Positions 35,431 to 44,244 of a DNA stretch of 64,000 nucleotides are shown piece by piece (within the stretch, counting starts at the first letter, position 1; every line of letters starts with the position of its first letter). The stretch covers positions 124,001 through 188,000 of the forward strand of contig NZ_CP022992.1 in NCBI RefSeq assembly GCF_002278075.1, read 5' to 3'. The notes beneath the pieces are model-generated. The model was not told the DNA's origin and searched no databases. It saw only the letters and a list, made by a program, of their open reading frames with translations. A program made the position numbers and the translations under genes. Source of the stretch: Paraburkholderia aromaticivorans (GTDB lineage Bacteria > Pseudomonadota > Gammaproteobacteria > Burkholderiales > Burkholderiaceae).

Positions 35431-36333
35431 TCAGTCGCCGAGAATGTGGTGGTTCGATTTGTACTCGTGCCACCGATCGATCTCGAGCACATATTCCCCC
35501 GCGTATCCCGGCCACGAGTCGTGCTCGCGTGCGTGCTTGAGCCGATTCAACGCATCCTCAAACTTCTGCGCCCCGTTGTCGAGCAGAGAATCACCAGCGG
35601 TATACGTCATGACGCTATAGGGCGCATCCTTTTCGACGGGCACGAAAATGAACGGACGCTCGTCGCCGGTAAAGTACTGCACCCCCGTTTGGTACATGAA
35701 CGCAGACATATCGTAGTGGTAGTTCTGAACGGCCGAGCTGAACGAGCGGGGAAGCACGTCCAGAGTCGACTTCAGATCGAAGATGAATTCCGGGTGCAGA
35801 CAGTCGACCTTGACCCGGCATTTGACGCCAGTGACCCTCTCGACAAAGTAGATTGCTTTCTCGGGCTCACCCTCATCGAACCATTCCCCGAGCGCCCGAC
35901 CGCGAAACCGATGCGAGCGGACAGCATTCCGCATTGCCAGAAGCGCGTCGTACTTGTCTTGGCCAATGACGATGTGATTCGGATGGTCGGCGACGAACTT
36001 TTTGCACTCACGATAGCGCCGGTTGAACTCGCCATCAAAGGGGAGGACAAGATCCTCGAAGCGCCAAGGTTCGAACACGGCCATATGAGCCAGCCTGCCG
36101 AACTCAAGCGCCGCCGTGTCCTTTCCTGCGCCCTGAACAGCAGCAAGAAAATGCTGCGGCGTCTTCAGCATCGATTTGAGTTGCGTCGACGAGACGTGCT
36201 CGGTATCTCCGTGATACTCATCGTCAGTTACCGCCATGGTGTAGCTGTCCGGATCGCGACCGAACGTAATTTTCTTCTGTCCGCTCCAGATGGTCTGGCC
36301 GACTTGATGCTGGATCTGCGCGCGTGCGTTCAT
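35431..36333 (-). CDS. RecE-like PD-(D/E)XK exonuclease
   Basis: A 300-residue protein resembling the C-terminal nuclease of exonuclease VIII (RecE). Motifs: VSSTQLKSMLKTPQHFLAA at the N-terminus, FGRLAHMAVFEP, then VKCRVKVDCLHPEFIFDLKS, which gives the Asp and Asp-x-Lys active-site residues, and SAVQNYHYDMSAFMYQTGV. Such enzymes resect double-strand ends 5' to 3' for single-strand annealing. No RecT-like protein is recognised, though the gene at 37676 is nearby. It is the only leftward gene of this part and diverges from 36458. Confidence 0.8.
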   Translation of the reverse strand: MNARAQIQHQVGQTIWSGQKKITFGRDPDSYTMAVTDDEYHGDTEHVSSTQLKSMLKTPQHFLAAVQGAGKDTAALEFGRLAHMAVFEPWRFEDLVLPFDGEFNRRYRECKKFVADHPNHIVIGQDKYDALLAMRNAVRSHRFRGRALGEWFDEGEPEKAIYFVERVTGVKCRVKVDCLHPEFIFDLKSTLDVLPRSFSSAVQNYHYDMSAFMYQTGVQYFTGDERPFIFVPVEKDAPYSVMTYTAGDSLLDNGAQKFEDALNRLKHAREHDSWPGYAGEYVLEIDRWHEYKSNHHILGD

Positions 36334-36457
36334 TCGATACCTCTCCTGTTTGAATACAGCGTACAGGCGAGCGTTGATGTTTCAAGGGGCCTCGTGAGTC
36401 AGTTGTCCCATCGCGAGAGGACTAGATATCCGAAAGTGATCGCGTATCGTCGATCCC

Positions 36458-36859
36458 ATGAAACGTGTGAACTCTCTATCCCGGCCTGGCGCCGCGGATC
36501 TACAACGATTCGTCGAGCAGACGTTCAGGCAGTTCGGAAAAACTCACTTCGCGCAGCCAACCGACGTCTGCCAGGAAGTCCGATCCATCTACAACAACGT
36601 GGGCAATCCTCCGTTACTTCGTGCTCGGGCACTCGCGACGCTCTTGTCTGCAACGGACAGATATCCGGATCACTTGACGCTGAAAGACGAGAAGGGCTGC
36701 GTGGTGTCATCACAGACGCATGGATTCACCGAATTTTGTAGGGAGTTTCCGCGTCTGGATCAAGCTGAGGTTGCGGTGCTCTTTCGTACGGTGGGGCTTG
36801 TTCGCGATGTTCCGAACGCGCTCGAACATACCAACAATTCATTCTTTCTGGGAATCTGA
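36458..36859 (+). CDS. Hypothetical protein (133 residues)
   Basis: A soluble 133-residue protein (ADLQRFVEQTFRQFGKTHFA, then RARALATLLSATDRYPDHLT). The stop is followed one base later by the next ATG, so the two are co-translated. It begins the rightward run of plasmid genes that continues to 41.9 kb. No motif is recognised. About 120 bp separate it from the divergent RecE-like gene and should contain both promoters. Confidence 0.6.
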   Translation: MKRVNSLSRPGAADLQRFVEQTFRQFGKTHFAQPTDVCQEVRSIYNNVGNPPLLRARALATLLSATDRYPDHLTLKDEKGCVVSSQTHGFTEFCREFPRLDQAEVAVLFRTVGLVRDVPNALEHTNNSFFLGI

Positions 36860-36860
36860 C

Positions 36861-37610
36861 ATGACCGAACACGTAATTGGAACGCATAGCGGAGCTCTGT
36901 TTGGTGTGCCGATCCTCTTGCCGAGGAATCGCCGATGCGAGACGGAGTCGATTCGCGGACAGTATCTTTTCATGACCGAAGTCACGCGGATCCTACGGGC
37001 CGCAACGCCCTACCGGGTTCGCGCATTGGATCGTCTGATTCCCCTTACCGGTGCAACGGTGATTTCGCCGGAGACCATGAAGGAATTCGAGCGCGAGATG
37101 GTGTCGCTCGCCATGCACAACCGTACCGCAAGCATCGAACAATATGTCCACGCGATCGCGCCTGGAGAGGTCTGGCCCGAAGTCGTCATGGCGATCGGCG
37201 TTGTCGCACGAGAGACGAACGGAAGCTCGCGATTCAGCCTTCCGGCGCCGGACGTTTGGCAATCAGTGGTGCTGAAGCTGCAGGGTTATTTGGGTTTCCA
37301 TATGACCGAACTCGGCGGTGCCGTTATCGGCCAGGCCAAATGGATCGATGCGGCGATCGATGACGCGCGCCGAATGTTGATCAGCATTGGTACTCGAACA
37401 ATCTCCGACGAGAGCGAAATCGACGGTGTCACGATCACAACCGTCGATCAAGCCTACCGTGTCCATCTCCACAACGGATCTAGCGTCCGTGTGATCGATG
37501 TGCCGGCGCGGAACGGTGGAGATGTCGGTGGGGAGATTGCGCGACTGGACGAAAGCATTCGCTTCCTGACGGGAAAAGCGGCGGTGTGGGGTCACGAAAC
37601 TCGCCACTGA
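36861..37610 (+). CDS. Hypothetical protein (249 residues)
   Basis: A 249-residue protein starting MTEHVIGTHSGALFGVPILL. The ATG at 36861 follows GGGA and lies one base after the previous stop; the longer frame from 36720 overlaps that gene. The N-terminal half is helical (FMTEVTRILRAATPYRVRAL), and the C-terminal half has alternating beta segments (DGVTITTVDQAYRVHLHNGS). No known motif. Its neighbours are DNA-processing genes. Confidence 0.6.
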   Translation: MTEHVIGTHSGALFGVPILLPRNRRCETESIRGQYLFMTEVTRILRAATPYRVRALDRLIPLTGATVISPETMKEFEREMVSLAMHNRTASIEQYVHAIAPGEVWPEVVMAIGVVARETNGSSRFSLPAPDVWQSVVLKLQGYLGFHMTELGGAVIGQAKWIDAAIDDARRMLISIGTRTISDESEIDGVTITTVDQAYRVHLHNGSSVRVIDVPARNGGDVGGEIARLDESIRFLTGKAAVWGHETRH

Positions 37611-37675
37611 ACGACAGGGCTAGAAACTGGATCGCAATCTGATGAAATGACCTCCACTGACTTACGGAGGAAGCA

Positions 37676-38968
37676 ATGGTTACCGGACTCGAATTCGACA
37701 CTCCTATTCTCGGCACGGTTCGCATGGGCGAAGTTCGCCCTGGCGAGGCCGGGTCAGCAGACGAACTCCTGCATTTCGATTACTTCGAGGTCCACACCCG
37801 GCGAAAGGAACTGGACGGCACGTGGGTCAAGCATGCTCTTCACGAGAAGCTGCTCAAAATGCAGAAGGAGACCAGACAGGCCGACGGCGAAAACCAAGAG
37901 CCGAATCTGCTGCGTGAGATCCCGATCCTGCTGCCGTACAACAACCCCGAGTTGCTTCTGACGCAACAATTTGAGGCCCGCCGACTTTCGGACGGCAAGC
38001 GGGTCTGTGTTGGCGATGGCAAGAAAGCGATTCGGATCGTCGACGCAAATCGGACCGGCGCAGCTGAGTGCCCGGGCTGCGACCGATGCCCGTTCGGCAA
38101 CAGCCAGGATGTGCTTTGCCAGCGCCGGACCTCGTTGAAATTTCGTATCGACGGCCAAGGTGACCAGTTCTCGGTCTTCGTCCTGCATTCGGCAGGCAAA
38201 AACACTGGACAGACGCTAGTCGCCAAGCTTCACGCGATGCATGGTGCGTTCGGCGGAAAACTCGTCGGTATCCCGATGTCGCTGAAGATGCGAAACACTG
38301 CATCAATGGACTCGGCCCAAGGTCCGGTTTTCTACGCCGACTTGGTGCTACGCGGAGTGAGCCCCATCGAGGCGGTCAAGATGGCCCGGGAGCACGAAAA
38401 GGAGCAACTGGAGGCCGGCTTTGATCAAGAGGGACTCGAGGCTGCCATGCTCGAGCTGAAGAAGCACTCGCAGTTTGCCCCACCGGAGGAGTTTGGCCAG
38501 GTTCAAGACTTCTACGCAAAGGATGCTCGACGTTCTTCGCAGGAAGCTAGCGCTCAACATTTCGAGGGCGCCGCCGTTAACTCCTGTGAAAAGTTGTCGG
38601 ATGGGCAGGCGGTGGCCGGCGTACTCGAAACGGACGTTGCAACGACGCGCTGGTCGGCTGTGGGGCCTGCTGCTGGAGCTCGCGAGCGGATGCGTGCAGC
38701 CGCATTAGCGGGCGGACAGGAAGGCGAAGCGGCGCCGGCGCCGACGCAGACTCAGTCTCGGTCTCAGTCACAAGACCCTGCTGTGGAGGTAAAGGTATCC
38801 GAAGACCGCCCGAAGACTCTTCAGCTCGTGGAAACGGCAGTCAAGGGCATCGGGGCCGCGGCGGTCATTCAACCGCCGGCGGGCGCAACGATTCCGCGAG
38901 TCGTAGCAACCGCCCTGTCCGGTATCCCGGAAATGCCGCGTGCGAATGCCGCGCCTGCAGCGTTTTGA
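37676..38968 (+). CDS. Zinc-cluster protein, gp3/RDF-like family
   Basis: A 430-residue protein with an excellent start (GGAGGAAGCA before ATG). Residues about 1-240 form a conserved core that includes PILLPYNNPELLLTQQFEAR and a four-Cys cluster (ECPGCDRCPF then VLCQRR), probably zinc-binding; LVAKLHAMHGAFGGKLVGIP follows. The rest (about 290-430) is low-complexity Ala/Gln/Pro. The core resembles proteins annotated as 'hydrolase or metal-binding' or as recombination-directionality-factor-like in conjugative elements; that is from memory and uncertain. Lying near the RecE-like nuclease, it may assist single-strand annealing or recombination. Confidence 0.65.
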   Translation: MVTGLEFDTPILGTVRMGEVRPGEAGSADELLHFDYFEVHTRRKELDGTWVKHALHEKLLKMQKETRQADGENQEPNLLREIPILLPYNNPELLLTQQFEARRLSDGKRVCVGDGKKAIRIVDANRTGAAECPGCDRCPFGNSQDVLCQRRTSLKFRIDGQGDQFSVFVLHSAGKNTGQTLVAKLHAMHGAFGGKLVGIPMSLKMRNTASMDSAQGPVFYADLVLRGVSPIEAVKMAREHEKEQLEAGFDQEGLEAAMLELKKHSQFAPPEEFGQVQDFYAKDARRSSQEASAQHFEGAAVNSCEKLSDGQAVAGVLETDVATTRWSAVGPAAGARERMRAAALAGGQEGEAAPAPTQTQSRSQSQDPAVEVKVSEDRPKTLQLVETAVKGIGAAAVIQPPAGATIPRVVATALSGIPEMPRANAAPAAF

Positions 38969-38986
38969 TAGATCAAAAGGAAAGCT

Positions 38987-39886
38987 ATGGCCTTTGAAGA
39001 ACTTGATTCGCGGGTGATCGGGGCGAGGATCTCGATTCGACTCGATGGCCCTTCGCCTGGTGTGTCTCCGCGAACTCCTGCCACGCCGACCCCTCCGAGG
39101 CCAGCCGCGGCGCCGGTTCAGCCTGTTCAGCCGAAGGCGGCTGCGCCGGACGTCGCCCGAACTCCGCGTGCGGTGAGTCCCCGACCGGCTCCGGAAGCGG
39201 TCGTTCGATCTGCGCCAAGTTCGCCTGAACCTGTCGTCGTACCGAAGGGCAAGTGGCGAGCGCTTTTCGTGATGAAGCCGCTGGATGCCGAGCGGATGCG
39301 AACCGCCTGGGCAGTCGTGGCCGTGGGATTCGTGGTGATGGTCGGCGGAGATATCTGGTTGCGTGGAGGCGGGAAGCTCATCGAAGACTTCCTTCCGACC
39401 GCGCATTTGCCGTTGAAATCCAGCCCGAACGCGGTGACGACGGCCGCACCGACCCACCGAACGGCTCCGACCACGGAAACCACCGCGCAGCAGAAGGTGC
39501 AGTCTGCCGCTACCGCTTCGACGCCCGTTGCTCAAGCAAGTGCCCCTGTCACGCCGCAACCGCAACCGCAAGTTCAGCCGGCCGTCGCGACTCCGCAAGT
39601 TGTGCCGCCGGCAACGGTTACGTCGGTGAACGTGAAGGCTGAACCCGTCAAGACCGTGACAGTCAATCCAGTGCCGGCGAACGTAATTGCGTCGGCCACT
39701 CCTGTTCTGCCAATTCCGCCGGCGCCGCCGCTGCCCGGTCATCGTCGAGGACATCCAGTCCAGGAGGTCCGGCGGCATGTAGAGCGTGAGCTCAGTCAGC
39801 AGCCTTCGGAACAGAATTCCCCCATCCTGGTGGGCGGCCAGTCCAGCAACAAAGCGACCGATTCGAAAGGGAGTGACTCCAAATGA
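38987..39886 (+). CDS. Proline-rich single-pass membrane protein
   Basis: A 299-residue protein with a cytoplasmic proline/alanine-rich N-terminus (about 20-85), a single membrane helix (TAWAVVAVGFVVMVGGDIWL, near 105-124) and a periplasmic Thr/Ala/Pro/Gln-rich tail. The layout is TonB-like or resembles linker proteins of envelope machines, but no TonB C-terminal domain is seen. Its stop overlaps the bactofilin start (ATGA), so the two are co-translated and probably form one envelope structure. Confidence 0.65.
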   Translation: MAFEELDSRVIGARISIRLDGPSPGVSPRTPATPTPPRPAAAPVQPVQPKAAAPDVARTPRAVSPRPAPEAVVRSAPSSPEPVVVPKGKWRALFVMKPLDAERMRTAWAVVAVGFVVMVGGDIWLRGGGKLIEDFLPTAHLPLKSSPNAVTTAAPTHRTAPTTETTAQQKVQSAATASTPVAQASAPVTPQPQPQVQPAVATPQVVPPATVTSVNVKAEPVKTVTVNPVPANVIASATPVLPIPPAPPLPGHRRGHPVQEVRRHVERELSQQPSEQNSPILVGGQSSNKATDSKGSDSK

Positions 39887-40572
39887 GTAATGCAACGAGC
39901 AATGATCAGCAGGTCGATATCGTTCAGTACGTCCTGAATATCGACCCCACGCTTGAACGCGTGACGACGATTTTCCCGGCTGGAGCGACGATCGAATCGG
40001 ACGGATCGCTACGCCTCAAGGAGGGCGGTCGTATCGGCGGTGTGATCAAGGGCAACGTCTACAGCGAAAGCGGCACGCTCGTGATCGATCAGGACGCGAT
40101 CATTGAGGGGAGCGTGTTCGCGAAGGGGCGGTGCCTCATATTCGGCCAGGTTGGGATGCCCAATCGCAAGGCGGTGATCCGTTGCGAGATGGCAGACGGT
40201 CTCTTGGTGAGCCACATCGCCCAGCTGCACGCAGACATCCAGCACAACGGCATATCGTCCACGAACGTGAGCGGCCAGATTCAGCGTATTACGGAAGCCG
40301 ACATGCAGGTGGCGCAGACGCCTCAGCAGCAGTCGACCGCGTCGTGGCAACCGCCCGGCCAACAGCCTCAGCGGGATCAGGTGCCGCAGCAGCCCCCGGT
40401 AGCAGGGGCACCACTGGCATTGCCCAACAACCCGTCGCCGGTCGCGAACTTCAACAATCATGTCCCGTTACGGATCGTCATGCCTGCCGAGAACGAGCAG
40501 GGATCGGCCCAGCAAACCCACGGTCACCAAGACGGCTATGCGGCCGGGAACGGGGTGCGGTACACCAACTGA
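39883..40572 (+). CDS. Bactofilin-like protein
   Basis: A 229-residue protein with a central bactofilin (DUF583) beta-helix, about residues 25-100: LRLKEGGRIGGVIKGNVYSE, TLVIDQDAIIEGSVFAKGRC and further six-residue turns. Bactofilins polymerise without nucleotides into membrane-bound filaments that place cell-wall enzymes or DNA partition factors. The C-terminal half is Gln/Pro-rich. Its start overlaps the preceding membrane protein, a likely membrane anchor. A bactofilin on a plasmid next to DNA-transfer-like genes is unusual. Confidence 0.8.
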   Translation: MSNATSNDQQVDIVQYVLNIDPTLERVTTIFPAGATIESDGSLRLKEGGRIGGVIKGNVYSESGTLVIDQDAIIEGSVFAKGRCLIFGQVGMPNRKAVIRCEMADGLLVSHIAQLHADIQHNGISSTNVSGQIQRITEADMQVAQTPQQQSTASWQPPGQQPQRDQVPQQPPVAGAPLALPNNPSPVANFNNHVPLRIVMPAENEQGSAQQTHGHQDGYAAGNGVRYTN

Positions 40573-40598
40573 CCGGGTATTCCGGTTCACGCATTGAA

Positions 40599-40637
40599 GC
40601 CGCGGCGATGTCTTGTAAGACCGTCGCGGCATTTTCT
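40599..40637 (+). terminator. Hairpin with T-rich tail before the hydrolase gene
   Basis: GCCGCGGC pairs with GTCGCGGC, followed by ATTTTCTTTC and then the ribosome binding site of the next gene. It can act as a terminator for the bactofilin unit or as one of the recurrent leader hairpins. Confidence 0.6.
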
Positions 40638-40654
40638 TTCTGGAGCAAGGTGGG

Positions 40655-41902
40655 ATGGCGGATCACGTTCTAAGGTATGCAGGGGAGTGGCGCAGACGCC
40701 TCGAGTATCTCGTGAAGAACCCGGCCGCGATGTACGGATGTACGTTTCTTTTCGGCGTTGCGGTCTGTTCGATTAGTTGGCGCAGCGGCGCCGCTCCACT
40801 ACTGGCCGCGCTCCTCCCCGTTTTCATGGTGATGTGTCGTTCTCGGATGCAGGCATGGCTGCTCGGAATCGGGTATGGCCTGGATATCGGAATCATGGGG
40901 TTTGGTGGCGCCGGACAGTTCTTCGGCGGGTCCTGGCTCTTGGGGATTGCTGCCGGATCTGCGTACGGCCTTGCCTTCAGTTCGACAGTTGCGGCGCTGT
41001 ACCCAAAGAACACGGAGAGTCCAAAGAAGAAGGCCATCGCAATTCTGGCGTGGACGGTCCTGTGGGCATACCCTCCGGTCGGAGCATTTCTGCCCGGCAC
41101 CCTGATCGCAACGTGGGGATTCTGGTTTCCAGGAACGAAGTGGCTCGGCCTCGGTCTTGGCCTAGGTTTGACGATGCTGCTCGGAGCCTACGCCCATACC
41201 ACGCGAGGACGGTTCGCGGTCGCCGGTGCGGTGGTGCTGTCACTCGTCCTATCGCCCCTGAAGGAGAGGCAGCATTCGCGGGCCGGGGACTGGTTGGCTG
41301 TGTCGACCACGTGGGGAGTGCAAACGCCGGAAACTGTTCCCGATACGCTGGTCAAAATGAATCGTGCGATCCACGAGTCTTCAAAGGCCGGGGCCAAGGT
41401 CATCGTGTTCCCCGAGAGCATCATCGGCACTTTCGATTCGTCCGAGCAGGGCGCGATCGACATCATGATTGCGCAGGAAGCCGAGAGGGACAAGGTATCG
41501 GTGATATTCGGCTCGAACGAGCTCACGGATGCCGGGATGGCTAACCAAGCACGGGAGTACGAATATTGGTCGGGCGGTGTGCACCAGTCAATTTTCGAGG
41601 CTCGCCAAACGGTTCCCGTTGCCGAGTGGAATCCGCTGTCGAAGTACCACTACCCGGCTGGCTGGTTTGCGCGCGGTGTGGTGCCGATTGACGGTAGGAG
41701 CGCGCTCTTCCTCTTCTGTTACGAGGAATTCCTGCCTTGGGAGGTGCTGTATTCGATCGGCCGCGAGAAGCCGGATATGATCGTCGGCTTGTCCAATCTG
41801 TGGTGGACGAAGGGTACGGGAGAGCCAGTATTGCAACACCGCTACGCGGAAGGGTTTGCGCGGCTCTTCAATCTGCCGCTGCTGATAGCGATGAACCAGT
41901 AG
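40655..41902 (+). CDS. TraB-like membrane carbon-nitrogen hydrolase
   Basis: A 415-residue protein. The N-terminal half has five or six membrane segments; the C-terminal half is a nitrilase-superfamily domain with candidate Glu in VIVFPESIIG, Lys in NPLSKYHYPAG and Cys in LFLFCYEEFLPW. The fold is that of apolipoprotein N-acyltransferase (Lnt), but the protein is about 100 residues shorter, as in the TraB proteins of Ti-type conjugative plasmids. A role in envelope maturation during conjugation is inferred. A T-rich hairpin precedes the gene and a strong bidirectional terminator follows. Confidence 0.75.
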   Translation: MADHVLRYAGEWRRRLEYLVKNPAAMYGCTFLFGVAVCSISWRSGAAPLLAALLPVFMVMCRSRMQAWLLGIGYGLDIGIMGFGGAGQFFGGSWLLGIAAGSAYGLAFSSTVAALYPKNTESPKKKAIAILAWTVLWAYPPVGAFLPGTLIATWGFWFPGTKWLGLGLGLGLTMLLGAYAHTTRGRFAVAGAVVLSLVLSPLKERQHSRAGDWLAVSTTWGVQTPETVPDTLVKMNRAIHESSKAGAKVIVFPESIIGTFDSSEQGAIDIMIAQEAERDKVSVIFGSNELTDAGMANQAREYEYWSGGVHQSIFEARQTVPVAEWNPLSKYHYPAGWFARGVVPIDGRSALFLFCYEEFLPWEVLYSIGREKPDMIVGLSNLWWTKGTGEPVLQHRYAEGFARLFNLPLLIAMNQ

Positions 41903-41910
41903 GTCATTGG

Positions 41911-41944
41911 CACGGCGAAGTCCGTAGAACCGGGGACTTCGCCG
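41911..41944. terminator. Bidirectional terminator
   Basis: ACGGCGAAGTCC and GGACTTCGCCGT form a perfect 12-bp stem between the convergent hydrolase gene and the 41959 gene. T-runs are weak on both sides. Confidence 0.7.
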
Positions 41945-41958
41945 TATGGTGAAGCGGG

Positions 41959-42357
41959 TTAGCGGCCGCTGCGGATGTCGTCCTTGATGTACTGCGCAAC
42001 GACCTTTGCCGTAATACGACGCTTGATCTTTGCCGGGAGGGTCCAGCGGTAGAAGAGGGCATGACCGAAGACACTCAGCGCGAAGAAGCCGACGAAGTAC
42101 CGGAACAGCAGTGCCTTCAGATCGTCGACGCTGCCCTGATTGAGAATCTCCCGGGCGTGCTGCAGATCCGATGCTGCGACCCAGAACGCGACGACCGGGA
42201 CGAGCACGACGGCATATACGAGACCCTTCCACGCGAGGACGCAAGCGTCGTAAATCCACGCCGTATCGGCCCACTTGTCTTCGGAATAGACTTCCGCCTT
42301 TTCCTGCTGGTAGAGGCGCTTGTAGTCGTCAACGGTTGGTAGCGCGATGCGGTTCAT
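41959..42357 (-). CDS. Hypothetical membrane protein (132 residues)
   Basis: A 132-residue protein with two hydrophobic segments (WKGLVYAVVLVPVVAFWVAA near 43-62 and LLFRYFVGFFALSVFGHALF near 83-102), a charged N-terminus and a basic C-terminus (PAKIKRRITAKVVAQYIKDD). It is the last gene of a leftward operon after the helicase, 42 bp downstream. Function unknown; it could anchor the helicase or its partner to the membrane. Confidence 0.6.
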   Translation of the reverse strand: MNRIALPTVDDYKRLYQQEKAEVYSEDKWADTAWIYDACVLAWKGLVYAVVLVPVVAFWVAASDLQHAREILNQGSVDDLKALLFRYFVGFFALSVFGHALFYRWTLPAKIKRRITAKVVAQYIKDDIRSGR

Positions 42358-42399
42358 CGGGGAGCTTTCTCTTGGTTGAACGTCTATATGGGAAAGGCG

Positions 42400-44241
42400 T
42401 TACGCCGGGTAAACGGTCGCAGGGTTGGAAACCAAGCCAGCCTCAGCGATATAGGGGGTATCGTTGGTCGGCGTGTGAAGGATGAAAAGACGATTCTTCG
42501 CTCGAGTCATGGCGACATAAAAAAGCCGTCGCTCGTCGACCTCGGTGCTGCCCTCGCCAAGCGATGGAACGATATCCTTGTCGGCGCCGACGATGGCAGT
42601 GTTGCCGAACTCGAGTCCTTTGCAACTGTGCATGGTGAACAGGCCGACCGATGCTGGGTCGTCCTTGCCCTTGGGCTTCTGGACACTTTGGACGCGTGAG
42701 ACAAGTGAGCCGTTGCGGCGCTTCAGAATGTCACCTGCTTTGCTCAGGTGTCTGGCCACGCGATCGCGGAAGTTGCCAGCACGCAGCCCCATCGTCAAAT
42801 AAGTCGCCGCGGAATCGATCGCTTGGTTGACTGCTCGCATCGGTGTCGTCGTCCCCGGAATTTTGCGGAACAGAGCGTCCTGACGCCATGTGACGAGTAA
42901 CTGTTGGAGCGCGCGCATATGCTCAGTATCAATCTTGGCGATATCGCCGTAATCGTCGAAGTCCCGCTCAAAGAACGGCGCCATCGTTGCGCCTGGAATG
43001 CGCTTGTGGAGCTGGCTCAGTGCTTCCTCGCTTGTACCGACAAATGCCAGCGCGTGGTCGATGCCGCTGCGGTTCATCGTTTCAACCGAAATAAGCAACT
43101 GCAGGTAGGTGTTGATGTAATCCTTGTCCCAGAACGACCCGCCGTTTCTCCTCGAGCGGATGTTGAACTCGTCCAACACGGCTTCAACAGAGTCGAGAAG
43201 GAAGTTGGTCCGGGCAAGAATAGCCCATTCGCCGGGCCGGACTGCGAGCCGCCCACCAGGCTGCTCGTCCTCGGGCAGCACGGCTTCCATGATGTATGGC
43301 ACGAGAAATTCCGTCTGGAGCGCGACCGTGTCGTGTTCTTCGCCGTCTTCGCGGTTAGCGGCCGAAACGGCATAGACGTGCGTTGAGCCACCGGGCCCGC
43401 GCTTGGCCACGAGATCTTTCTCGACACGCTGGCCGGCATTGTGACGAATCAATCGATCGGCGGGCGCAAGGATTTCCGAGTGGGAGCGATAGTTTTCCCC
43501 CAATGGGATGATTTCGGCGCCTGTCTGCTCAACGAAATCGATCATGCCTTTGTAGCTGAGTGCGCGCCGCCAGGCATAGATGGACTGATCGTCATCTCCG
43601 ACGATCGTGACCGGAATATCACGCTTGGCGTGCGCCATCATCCATACGAACTGGATTTCGTCGCTATCCTGAAATTCGTCGACGAGCAGGTGCGTGACGG
43701 GCAAGGGAGGCAACTCCCCATTGCTCATCTTCGTCGCGCAGTCACGCATGACGTCGTACAGATCCACGACGCGGTTGCGCTTGAGCATCTCGTTGTAGGC
43801 CAGGATGAACGGCGGAATCTCGCTCCCATCGTGCTCGATAGCGCACTTGTAGTTCTCGAAGAGCTTGAATGCTTCTTCGTTGTCAATTTCGGTGTTCGTT
43901 GCCGAGATGGCCCGGCGCAGGAACGTCTTTTGCTCGGGCGGGGTAGCAATCTTGCCGAGCATCTTATGCCGGCGGAGATGGTCGATCGACAGCTTGTGGA
44001 ATGTACCGAGGTCGACGCGCTTGAGGACGTCGGGGCCGAACTCCTTCACCAGACGTTCGCGCATTTCGTTCGCGGTGTCGCTGGTGAAGGTGACGGCACC
44101 TACCCGGAACTTCCGATCGGCTTGCAGGATGACGCCGATCTTCGTGATGATCGTCTTGGTCTTTCCCGAACCTGGCCCGGCTACGGCAAGCATATTGCCG
44201 AAGCCATGGGCCACACGGTGTTGGGAAGGATTGAGGCTCAC
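42400..44241 (-). CDS. UvrD/PcrA-type superfamily 1 DNA helicase
   Basis: A 613-residue SF1A helicase. Motifs in order: GPGSGKTKTI (I), AVTFTSDTANEMRERL (Ia), LLVDEFQDSD (II), VGDDDQSIYAWRRA (III), LGENYRSH (IV), FTMHSCKGLEFGNTAIVGAD (V) and RRLFYVAMTRAKNRL (VI). It unwinds DNA 3' to 5', as in repair, rolling-circle replication or RecBCD-like resection. It is shorter than UvrD (about 720) in the 2B region. It starts 3 bp after the DUF1845-like gene, in one leftward operon. Confidence 0.85.
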   Translation of the reverse strand: MSLNPSQHRVAHGFGNMLAVAGPGSGKTKTIITKIGVILQADRKFRVGAVTFTSDTANEMRERLVKEFGPDVLKRVDLGTFHKLSIDHLRRHKMLGKIATPPEQKTFLRRAISATNTEIDNEEAFKLFENYKCAIEHDGSEIPPFILAYNEMLKRNRVVDLYDVMRDCATKMSNGELPPLPVTHLLVDEFQDSDEIQFVWMMAHAKRDIPVTIVGDDDQSIYAWRRALSYKGMIDFVEQTGAEIIPLGENYRSHSEILAPADRLIRHNAGQRVEKDLVAKRGPGGSTHVYAVSAANREDGEEHDTVALQTEFLVPYIMEAVLPEDEQPGGRLAVRPGEWAILARTNFLLDSVEAVLDEFNIRSRRNGGSFWDKDYINTYLQLLISVETMNRSGIDHALAFVGTSEEALSQLHKRIPGATMAPFFERDFDDYGDIAKIDTEHMRALQQLLVTWRQDALFRKIPGTTTPMRAVNQAIDSAATYLTMGLRAGNFRDRVARHLSKAGDILKRRNGSLVSRVQSVQKPKGKDDPASVGLFTMHSCKGLEFGNTAIVGADKDIVPSLGEGSTEVDERRLFYVAMTRAKNRLFILHTPTNDTPYIAEAGLVSNPATVYPA

Positions 44242-44244
44242 GGA

